A stretch of 17,366 bases of DNA from Thermopetrobacter sp964430935 (GTDB lineage Bacteria; Pseudomonadota; Alphaproteobacteria; Rhizobiales; Aestuariivirgaceae): positions 1 through 17,366 of the forward strand of contig CAYSHK010000063.1 in the NCBI GenBank assembly GCA_964430935.1. The letters are read 5' to 3'. The notes under the pieces were generated by a model. It saw only the letters and a program-made list of their open reading frames with translations, made no database searches and was not told the DNA's origin. Position 1 is the stretch's first letter, and each line of letters opens with the position of its first letter. Shown here piece by piece: positions 1-6,516 of the stretch. The translations under genes and the position numbers were made by a program.

Positions 1-1
1 C

Positions 2-262
2 GGTATGGTCCGCAGGCACGGCAGATGCGTCCCGAGACAACGTCTCTGCCCACCCGGCACGCGGAGGGTGGGAGGCACCTGCAAGCCGCTCGTGAAACCC
101 TGTCCGCGCGGTATGGTCCGCAGGCACGGCAGATGCGTCCCGAGACAGCGCGTCTGTCCGCGCGGCATGGTCCGCAAGCAGGGCAGATGCGTCCCGAGAC
201 AGCGTGCCTGTCCGCGCGGCATGCGGCGTGTCGGCAACACTTGCAAGCCGCGGGCGAAATCG
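2..262 (+). repeat. 54-bp in-frame tandem repeat
   Basis: Units of 54 bases (18 codons) start at 47, 101, 155 and 209, and the tail of an earlier unit occupies 2-46. Units 101-154 and 155-208 differ at 5 of 54 positions. The partial copy at 2-46 differs from the matching part of 101-154 at 3 of 45 positions. Units at 47 and 209 are more diverged (CPPGTRR and CPRGMRR types, each with a TCKP core). Near-identity at the DNA level points to recent expansion, so copy number may vary between strains. Two degenerate units follow at 263-310 and 311-388. Confidence 0.85.
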
Positions 263-391
263 TGTCCGAGAGGCATGATTTGGAGAAAAGGACGCTGCAT
301 CCGCTTCCAATGCCCGCCCGGAACCCGCAGAGTGCGCAACAAATGCATTCCACGACCGGGACACGGAAGCATCATTCCGCATAACGATTGA
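2..391 (+). CDS. Cysteine-repeat protein, C-terminal part (5' end outside window)
   Basis: The reading frame is open from the window edge, so this is the 3' end of a longer gene; the ATG at 5 is internal to a repeat and is not a likely start. The visible 129 residues are almost entirely tandem units of about 18 residues beginning CPRG or CPPG, followed by a basic stretch, then G-[RK]-C or T/N-x-C, then basic/proline residues. Each unit carries two cysteines roughly 11 residues apart. The last unit runs into a short tail ending GSIIPHND. The protein is very basic (Arg/Lys) and has no membrane segment in this part. The same CPRG-x(5)-GRC motif occurs twice near the end of the next gene (608-3889), so the two are probably functionally related. 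An extracytoplasmic, disulfide-bonded or metal-binding role is possible but is inference. I do not recognise a named family. A strong terminator follows 20 bases after the stop. Confidence 0.75.
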   Translation, partial: GMVRRHGRCVPRQRLCPPGTRRVGGTCKPLVKPCPRGMVRRHGRCVPRQRVCPRGMVRKQGRCVPRQRACPRGMRRVGNTCKPRAKSCPRGMIWRKGRCIRFQCPPGTRRVRNKCIPRPGHGSIIPHND

Positions 392-410
392 CGGAAGAAA
401 CACGCGACAC

Positions 411-440
411 AAAAACGGGGCGTCACGCCCCGTTTTTCTT
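411..440 (+). terminator. Rho-independent terminator after the cysteine-repeat gene
   Basis: A perfect 12-bp stem (411-422 pairing with 426-437) with a 3-base loop TCA; the GC core is GGGGCG/CGCCCC and the 3' arm ends in TTTTT followed by CTT. The A-run on the 5' side could also let it act on the opposite strand. It sits 20 bases after the stop codon at 389-391 and separates that gene from the one at 608. Confidence 0.9.
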
Positions 441-467
441 GCTACCCCCTCCCACGATTTTTCCAGG

Positions 468-496
468 CTGACGATAACGAAATCATCACAAATTAT
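468..496 (+). promoter_or_regulatory. Possible sigma-70-type promoter for the DUF11-like gene
   Basis: CTGACG (468-473), a 17-base spacer and AATTAT (491-496) each match four of six positions of the sigma-70 consensus. This lies in the only AT-richer stretch of the 392-607 gap, after the terminator and about 110 bases before the start at 608. The match is modest. A TTGACT at 510-515 was also considered but has no good partner box. Confidence 0.3.
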
Positions 497-607
497 GAAC
501 TTTTCGTGATTGACTTTCCCCCCTGTCAGAGCAAACCTGAAATTGCAGAGAGAGGGGGCCTCGGACCGCGACCGTTTCCCGGAAGGGAGACGGAGGAGGA
601 AGAGGCA

Positions 608-3600
608 ATGGAAACGGCAAGGGGCGACCATCATGCCACGCAAGCATGGTGGAGACCGAACTCAGCTCGCACCAGACAGCGGAAAGCACGCGACCGGGCC
701 GGCGGAAATTTCATCCGACCGGCCTTTGCAATTCTTGCGATCCTGACATGCGCGATCCAGGGGCCGACCGCCGTGCCGGCGCTCGCCCAGGACGCGGGCG
801 GACGGCAGGCGGCTCCGCCGCAGGGTCCGGCGGAGGGCGTCGTCATGCCCGGATACCTCGTCGTCACGGGATTTTCCGGAACCACGGGCGGCGGCGGAGC
901 CCTGCGCATCGACACCTCCGGCGCCTCCCTGAAGGTTCTGGACCTGTCCGGAAAGGGGGAAGCCAGGGGAGAGGCCGTCGCACCGGTTCCGAAACTCGAG
1001 GTGCCGGCGGCCAGCATCGGTCAGGTCTTCGGCGTGACGCTGGACAACGCCAATCCGCCGAACATCTATGCGACGGCCACCTCGGCCTACGGCCTGCACA
1101 TCGCCGTTCCCGACGAAAACGGTGACGGCCTTCCCGATCCCGTGCAGACGGGCCGGCCCGGCGCCCGCTACATGGAAGGGCAATGGGGTCCCGGAGGCGG
1201 TCCGGGCTCCGTCTGGAGGATCGACGGCAGAACGGGACAGGCCAGCCTTCTCGTCAATCTGGAGAACGGGGGCGCGGGGCTCGGCAACATCACTTTCGAT
1301 CCCACGCACTATCAGCTCTACGTCTCCGATATGGACAGCGGCAACATCTACCGCATCGATCTGGCCGGCAATGTGCTCGGCATCTACGACCATGGCAGAA
1401 CCGGCAGGAAGGCCGCAGGGCTGGAGCCCGTGAGGCGCGACCGCAAGGCCCGCGCCGAAATCACCTCGGACGCCTTCGACGCCGACAACTCGGACACCTG
1501 GGGCCTTGCCGACGTTCGTCGGCGCGTCTGGGGACTGGCCTACCACAAGGGGCGTCTCTACTACGCCGTCGAGGCCGGACCGCAGATCTGGTCGGTCGGC
1601 ATCGACGACCGCGGCCGTTTCGCCAAGGATGCCCGCATCGAGATCGAACGGGTGCCCGGCGGATTCCCCGTCTCCGACATTCTCTTCACCCCCGAGGGGC
1701 GCATGATCCTGGCCCAGCGCGGCGGCATCCTGGGCAGCACCGACTTCACGCAGTTCCATTACCCCGGTCAGAACAGGGTGCTGCGCTATTCGCGGAATCC
1801 GGACGGGGGATGGGTGCAGGAGCCGGAGGAGTACGCCATCGGTTTCCCCGGCGACCACCGGAACGCGGCGGGCGGCGTCGGACTCTCGTGCAAGCGCATC
1901 CTGTGGAGCACGGGTGACGCCCTGCGCAACGACCCCATGCAGTCGGCAAGCCTCTCCCAGGGCGGAGAGCTGGTCGTCCACGGCCTGCAGGGGCAGCTGG
2001 AGCGTGTGACGAAGCCGCGCAACGTGCCCCCGTGGGCGGCATGGTACGCGGACTACGACGGCCGCGGTGGCGACACGGCCAACGCCGGCCATGTCGGCGA
2101 CGTGGAAGTCTACCGCTACTGCACGGACGAGAAGGGCGGCTACGACGTGGAGGAAAGCTGGCCCGGATGGGAGCCTGCGACGGACTGGGCTCCGCCTCCC
2201 GGATGGGCCCCGCCCCCGTGGTGGCCGCAGAACGCCGACCTGCAGGTGAACAAGGCCGACACGGTCTGCAATCCCGATCCGGTCGTGCCCGGGGCCTTCC
2301 TGTGCACCTACACCATCAGCCTGACCAACGTCGGCGCCTCGCCGTACAGAGGCACGCTGAACGTGATCGACACCGTTCCGGGAAATGTGGAATTCGTATC
2401 GGCCACGAACGGCTCCATCGCTTGGAACTGCGTCCAGCCCGGTGGTGTGGGCAGTCAGATCATCTGCGACTCCGCCCGCAGGCAACGGCTGCTCCCGGGA
2501 CAGAGCGAGACCCTCGTCGTCACGGTCCGGCGGCTCGCGGCGTTCCCGGACCTCACGGTCATGAACTGCGCCACGGCGGCCGTTCCCGGGGATCCGGACC
2601 CCACCGACAACGCCGACTGCGGCTGGGCCTATCCGCCCGGGCCGGATATCGAGGTGACCAAGACGCTCAATGCCTGCGTGCCCGCGCCGGGCGGATCCCT
2701 CTGCTCCTTCTGGATCGACGTGACCAACCGGGGCAACGCCACCACGGGGCGGGTGGTGCGCGTGCTGGACACGCTGCCTCCGGGAGCGTCGCTGCGCTCC
2801 ATCCCGAACGCCACCTCTGCCGCGTGGACATGCTGGCGGAGAGGAGGATACCTGGATTGCAGGCTCGACCCCGCGAACATCCCGCCGGGAGACTACGAAT
2901 GGCTCGAACTTTCCATCTTCGTGCCCGCCGGGACGCCGCCGGGAGCACTCAACTGCGCCCAACTGTCGGGTGAAAGCGCGGGCGATCCGGACGTGAACGG
3001 AAACAACTCCGATTGCGCGCAGGTCCTGCCCGCCATGACCGGCCCGATGCTCTATTCCCCCAAGGTCAGCTGCCCGTCCGGCTGGACGATCCAGCAGAAG
3101 GGCTGGAAGCCGCCTAAGGGATGGGAGTCCAGGACCGTGGGCGAAGGAGACGACGCGATCGTCTGTGGCCGCAGGAAACCCATGCGCAAGAGCCACTGCC
3201 CGCGCGGCTGGCAACGCTATCCGGACGAAGGGGCCGTGCCCGAGCACTGGACGATCCAGAGGGTGGCGACCACCAGCGGCGAACTCGTCTGCGCCCGCCC
3301 CGGCGGTATCCACAGACCACCGCGGCCGACGCATGCCGCACCGGTTCCGCCGGTCGTTCCGCCGGTGATGCCGCCCGTGGCCCAGCAACCCGCCTGCTCG
3401 CACGGCGAGGGAATGTTCCTCTCACCGTCCGACGTGCCCGACGGATGGAAGGTACGCGAGGTCACGATCGGCGGCCGGACCATCTGGTGCGCCAGCAAGC
3501 CCGCCATGGCGGGGCCGATCGGATGCGCCACCGGCGAGCGCAGATTCGCCAGCAGGGAGAATGTCCCGCCCGGATGGACCGTACGGCGCGTCTCCCGTGA

Positions 3601-3889
3601 CGATCTCGTGATCTGGTGCGCGAAACCCGGTCGGAAGGTCGTCAAGAAGCGGTGCCCGCGCGGCAAGAAGCTCTACAAGGGCCGCTGCATCTCCCGCAAG
3701 GCCCGCAGACGCGCCTGCCCGCGCGGCTACCGCCGCTACAAGGGCCGCTGCATCCGCAGGAGACACGGCGATCCCGCCGCGGCCGCCGCGGCTGCGGCTG
3801 CGGCCATCGCGATCATCGGAGCGACGATCGCCGTCAAGAAGAAGAAAAAGAGGCGTCATCACAGCCACGGCTGCAGCGGCGGATGCTGA
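608..3889 (+). CDS. Large secreted propeller/DUF11-like protein with Cys repeats and an unusual C-terminal tail
   Basis: 1093 residues. ATG at 608 was chosen because GGAGGAGGA (592-600) lies 7 bases upstream; the frame is open earlier but without such a site. Residues 1-60 look like a long Sec signal peptide: basic region, hydrophobic stretch about 35-52, and ALA before QDAG at 60/61. Residues about 80-515 resemble a beta-propeller of SMP-30/NHL type (GNITFDP, LYVSDMDSGNIYRID). Residues 517-541 form a Trp/Pro-rich linker with six Trp in 25. Two DUF11-like beta-sandwich domains start near 543 and 679 (ADLQVNK, PDIEVTK; LTNVG, VTNRG). Four Cys/Trp units start at C822, C864, C930 and C973, each with a P-x-[GH]-W core and a closing C, split by a Pro-rich linker (about 899-929). 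Two CPRG-x(5)-GRC motifs follow (C1016 onward). The end is ten Ala, a short hydrophobic stretch (to 1076), KKKKKRR and HHSHGCSGGC. Secreted or surface exposed is inferred; the molecular function is unknown. Confidence 0.85.
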   Translation: METARGDHHATQAWWRPNSARTRQRKARDRAGGNFIRPAFAILAILTCAIQGPTAVPALAQDAGGRQAAPPQGPAEGVVMPGYLVVTGFSGTTGGGGALRIDTSGASLKVLDLSGKGEARGEAVAPVPKLEVPAASIGQVFGVTLDNANPPNIYATATSAYGLHIAVPDENGDGLPDPVQTGRPGARYMEGQWGPGGGPGSVWRIDGRTGQASLLVNLENGGAGLGNITFDPTHYQLYVSDMDSGNIYRIDLAGNVLGIYDHGRTGRKAAGLEPVRRDRKARAEITSDAFDADNSDTWGLADVRRRVWGLAYHKGRLYYAVEAGPQIWSVGIDDRGRFAKDARIEIERVPGGFPVSDILFTPEGRMILAQRGGILGSTDFTQFHYPGQNRVLRYSRNPDGGWVQEPEEYAIGFPGDHRNAAGGVGLSCKRILWSTGDALRNDPMQSASLSQGGELVVHGLQGQLERVTKPRNVPPWAAWYADYDGRGGDTANAGHVGDVEVYRYCTDEKGGYDVEESWPGWEPATDWAPPPGWAPPPWWPQNADLQVNKADTVCNPDPVVPGAFLCTYTISLTNVGASPYRGTLNVIDTVPGNVEFVSATNGSIAWNCVQPGGVGSQIICDSARRQRLLPGQSETLVVTVRRLAAFPDLTVMNCATAAVPGDPDPTDNADCGWAYPPGPDIEVTKTLNACVPAPGGSLCSFWIDVTNRGNATTGRVVRVLDTLPPGASLRSIPNATSAAWTCWRRGGYLDCRLDPANIPPGDYEWLELSIFVPAGTPPGALNCAQLSGESAGDPDVNGNNSDCAQVLPAMTGPMLYSPKVSCPSGWTIQQKGWKPPKGWESRTVGEGDDAIVCGRRKPMRKSHCPRGWQRYPDEGAVPEHWTIQRVATTSGELVCARPGGIHRPPRPTHAAPVPPVVPPVMPPVAQQPACSHGEGMFLSPSDVPDGWKVREVTIGGRTIWCASKPAMAGPIGCATGERRFASRENVPPGWTVRRVSRDDLVIWCAKPGRKVVKKRCPRGKKLYKGRCISRKARRRACPRGYRRYKGRCIRRRHGDPAAAAAAAAAAIAIIGATIAVKKKKKRRHHSHGCSGGC

Positions 3890-3922
3890 TGCCGCACAGG
3901 CACCACGTCGCAACCACCACCT

Positions 3923-3946
3923 GGAAGGGGCCCGCGGGCCCCTTCC
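3923..3946. terminator. 24-bp perfect palindrome between convergent genes
   Basis: GGAAGGGGCCC-GC-GGGCCCCTTCC is self-complementary across all 24 bases. It lies 33 bases after the stop of the large secreted protein and 27 bases before the fetB stop on the other strand, the position expected of a bidirectional terminator. There is no clean T-tract on either side (CCCTT follows on the plus strand), so it may need Rho or act mainly as an mRNA 3'-end stabiliser. Confidence 0.6.
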
Positions 3947-3973
3947 CCCTTCCATGGACGGCCTCCGCCCTCC

Positions 3974-4780
3974 TCAGTCCGCCAGTCTGTCGGGACGCAG
4001 GCGATGGCGGCAGTCGGTCAACCGACCGATGCTGGCGAAGACGGCGGCGAGAACCCCGAGCCCGACGACGCCGCCGATCAGGAACATGATCAGCAGCTGG
4101 TATTTCACCGCCTCCACCGGCGGCACCCCGGAAAGGATCTGACCGGTCATCATCCCGGGCAGGGAGATGACGCCGGACGCGGCCATGGCGTTCATGATCG
4201 GCGTCATGCCCGTGCGCAGGGCGCGCGCGGCGAAGGGACGGAGCGCCTCCCAGCGCGTCATGCCGAGCAGGAGGCGGGCCTCGATGGCCGCCTTCTCCCG
4301 CACGATCGCCCGCGTGATCTCGTTCAGGCCCAGCGAGACGCCATTCATGGAATTGCCGAGGATCATGCCGAACAGAGGCAGCGCATAGCGCGGCGAGTAC
4401 CACGGATCCGGCTGCAGCAGCAGCGTCAGGGCGTAGATCAGCGCCAGCGCACCGGTGAGGATCATCGCCGAGGGGCCCAGCCCGAAACGCCACCATCCGG
4501 CGAGCCGCCTCTCCTGCCGGTTCAGCACCTCGCGCGCCGCGAAAACCGTCATCACCGCGGCCGCCGCCAGCGTGACCCAGCCGTTCGTGGCGGAGAAGAT
4601 GAACTTCAGGACGAACCCGATGGCCAGCAGCTGCGCCACCATGCGCGCCGCGGTCATGGCCAGGGAGCGCGCCATGCCCAGTTTCAGGACCACGGTCAGA
4701 ACACCGGCGAGAAACAGGAACAGGGCCGACGCCGCCACGTCCCAGTAGCCGAGCGCGATATAGCTGGCCTGCGCGGTCAT
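3974..4780 (-). CDS. fetB: FetB-type ABC exporter permease (UPF0014)
   Basis: 268 residues, close to the family's usual 255-270. It has about seven hydrophobic segments. Diagnostic family blocks are visible: GMILGNSMNGVSLGLNEI, IEARLLLGMTRWEA, PIMNAMAASGVISLPGMMTG and GQILSGVPPVEAVKYQL. In Escherichia coli FetAB is an inner-membrane ABC exporter linked to iron efflux and oxidative-stress resistance; the substrate here is inferred from family only. The ATG overlaps the stop of fetA by four bases, which indicates translational coupling. It is the last gene of a probable prs-fetA-fetB unit and converges on the large secreted protein, with a palindrome between them. Confidence 0.88.
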   Translation of the reverse strand: MTAQASYIALGYWDVAASALFLFLAGVLTVVLKLGMARSLAMTAARMVAQLLAIGFVLKFIFSATNGWVTLAAAAVMTVFAAREVLNRQERRLAGWWRFGLGPSAMILTGALALIYALTLLLQPDPWYSPRYALPLFGMILGNSMNGVSLGLNEITRAIVREKAAIEARLLLGMTRWEALRPFAARALRTGMTPIMNAMAASGVISLPGMMTGQILSGVPPVEAVKYQLLIMFLIGGVVGLGVLAAVFASIGRLTDCRHRLRPDRLAD

Positions 4781-5370
4781 GACGCCTCCTCCACACGCCC
4801 CTTTTCGATCCGCCAGAAGACGTCCCCGAGCCGCTCCGCCTGCCCCGGATCATGGGTGATGACCAGAAGGGTCATGCCTTCGCCGCGCTTGCGCAGAAGC
4901 AGGGCCTCCACGCATTCCTTCGTCGCCTCGTCCAGAGCCGAGGTCGGTTCGTCCAGAATCAGCACCTCCGGCCGCGCGGCCAGGGCGCGGGCCAGCGCCA
5001 GCCGCTGGCGCTCGCCGCTGGAGAGCCGGGAGACGGGCCATTCGAGGGCGTCGGCCGGCATCGCCACCGCCTCCAGCAGCTCCGGAACATCCGCGCCATC
5101 GGCGAAATGCTCGCCGACCCGGTCCGCCCACCAGCCGCTCTCCGCGGGAACGTAGCCCACCAGGCGGCGCCACTCCGGCGCGGGAACCGCTCCGCGGCGC
5201 ACGTCCTTCCACCACACCTCGCCCCCGTTCGGGTCGAGGTCCACGACGGCCCTGGCCAGAAGCGTCTTTCCGGAGCCCGAACGCCCCATGACGACGCCGA
5301 TCCGCCCCTCGGGCAGCCGGATGTTCACCGGCTCCAGCCAGGGCCGGGCGAGATTTTCGGTTCTGAGCAT
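4777..5370 (-). CDS. fetA: FetA-type ABC exporter ATP-binding protein
   Basis: 197 residues, a short ATPase as in the FetA/YbbL family. Walker A is GRSGSGKT (29-36), the signature is LSSGE (116-120), Walker B is VLILDE (136-141) followed by a D-loop SALD, and the switch histidine is H173. The Q-loop position reads YVPAES, so the usual glutamine that coordinates Mg and couples to the permease appears to be alanine. Together with FetB it should form the inner-membrane exporter. The start lies 33 bases after the prs stop. AGGAGA sits directly before the ATG, closer than usual, but no alternative ATG precedes it. Overlap with fetB is four bases. Confidence 0.87.
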   Translation of the reverse strand: MLRTENLARPWLEPVNIRLPEGRIGVVMGRSGSGKTLLARAVVDLDPNGGEVWWKDVRRGAVPAPEWRRLVGYVPAESGWWADRVGEHFADGADVPELLEAVAMPADALEWPVSRLSSGERQRLALARALAARPEVLILDEPTSALDEATKECVEALLLRKRGEGMTLLVITHDPGQAERLGDVFWRIEKGRVEEAS

Positions 5371-5403
5371 TCTCCTGCCGCGTTCACCGCGCCGCCGGGA
5401 CGG

Positions 5404-6336
5404 TCAGTAGAACAGCGACGAGACCGATTCCTCGCGCGCCGTGCGCGCCACCGCCTCGCCCAGCAGGCTTGCGACGGAGATCACGCGGATGTTGCGCGCC
5501 ACGCGCACCGCCTCCGTGGGCTGGATGGAATCGGTGATGACGAGTTCCTTGAGCGGAGATGCGGCGATGCGCGCCACGGCTCCGCCCGAGAGAACGCCGT
5601 GCGTGATGTAGGCGGAAACCTCCTTCGCGCCGCGCTCCAGAAGCGCCTCGGCCGCGTTGCACAGGGTGCCGCCGGAATCGACGATGTCGTCCACGAGGAT
5701 GCAGGACTGGCCCTCGACATCGCCGATGATGTTCATGACCTCGGACTCGCCGGGGCGCTCGCGGCGCTTGTCGACGATGGCCAGGGGCGCGCCGATCCGC
5801 TTGGCCAGACCGCGGGCGCGCACCACGCCGCCCACGTCGGGGGACACCACCATGACCTTGGAGGTGTCGTAGTTCTCCTTGATGTCCGCGACCATGACCG
5901 GCGCGGCATAGAGATTGTCCGTGGGAATGTCGAAGAAACCCTGGATCTGGCCGGCATGCAGGTCGATGGTCAGCACGCGGTCGGCGCCGGCCCGCTCAAT
6001 GAGGTTGGCCACCAGCTTGGCCGAGATCGGCGTGCGCGGCCCCGGCTTGCGGTCCTGCCGGGCGTAGCCGAAATAGGGCATCACCGCCGTGATCCTGCGC
6101 GCCGAGGCCCGGCGCAGCGCGTCGATCAGGATCAGCAGCTCCATCAGGTGGTCGTTCGTGGGGAACGAGGTCGGCTGGATGATGAAGACATCCGCGCCGC
6201 GCACGTTCTCCTGCACCTCCACGAAGATCTCCATGTCGGCGAAGCGCCGCACGAGGCATTTCGTGAGAGGCATGTTGAGATAGGCCGCGATGGCCTCCGC
6301 CAGCGGACGGTTGGCGTTTCCCGAGACAAGTTTCAT
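5404..6336 (-). CDS. prs: Ribose-phosphate pyrophosphokinase (PRPP synthase)
   Basis: 310 residues, normal for class I PRPP synthases. It makes 5-phosphoribosyl 1-diphosphate from ribose 5-phosphate and ATP in the cytoplasm, feeding purine, pyrimidine, histidine, tryptophan and NAD synthesis. Visible motifs are RQDRK (93-97, ATP binding), DLHAGQIQGFFDIP (125-138), the catalytic flexible loop KRRERPGES (190-198) and the PRPP-binding loop VDDIVDSGGT (215-224). The start at 6336 (MKLVSGNANRPLA) matches the family N-terminus; the frame stays open 24 codons further upstream without conserved sequence. A GGGGTGGA stretch upstream is a modest ribosome-binding site. FetA follows 33 bases downstream with no terminator, so co-transcription is likely. 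Confidence 0.97.
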   Translation of the reverse strand: MKLVSGNANRPLAEAIAAYLNMPLTKCLVRRFADMEIFVEVQENVRGADVFIIQPTSFPTNDHLMELLILIDALRRASARRITAVMPYFGYARQDRKPGPRTPISAKLVANLIERAGADRVLTIDLHAGQIQGFFDIPTDNLYAAPVMVADIKENYDTSKVMVVSPDVGGVVRARGLAKRIGAPLAIVDKRRERPGESEVMNIIGDVEGQSCILVDDIVDSGGTLCNAAEALLERGAKEVSAYITHGVLSGGAVARIAASPLKELVITDSIQPTEAVRVARNIRVISVASLLGEAVARTAREESVSSLFY

Positions 6337-6447
6337 GACGGTCCATTCCACCCCGCATGTGCCGCCGGGCATCCAAGCCGCCCCGGCTGACCGGCCCGAA
6401 CCGGACACGCGCCACCCATGCGCGTCCCGCCCGGGCTTTCCCGCCCC

Positions 6448-6476
6448 CTTAAACCAGCGTATGCGGACAAAATCAA
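6448..6476 (-). promoter_or_regulatory. Probable promoter for prs
   Basis: On the minus strand TTGATT (6476-6471), a 17-base spacer and TTTAAG (6453-6448) form a sigma-70-type pair, each box matching four of six consensus positions. It lies in the 180-base gap between the lipoprotein stop and the prs start, in a locally AT-richer patch. The predicted leader is about 105 bases. Confidence 0.45.
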
Positions 6477-6516
6477 CTGTGGAAACCGATACATGCCGGA
6501 AAACCTGTTCACCGGG

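Noticed and set aside
510..515. TTGACT as a -35 box for the large secreted protein
   Set aside because: No acceptable -10 box lies 16-18 bases downstream.
662..3403. 913-codon open frame on the minus strand across the large secreted protein
   Set aside because: It mirrors the plus-strand gene in high-GC DNA, shows no domain or signal peptide, and the plus-strand frame has clear domains, a signal peptide and a strong ribosome-binding site.
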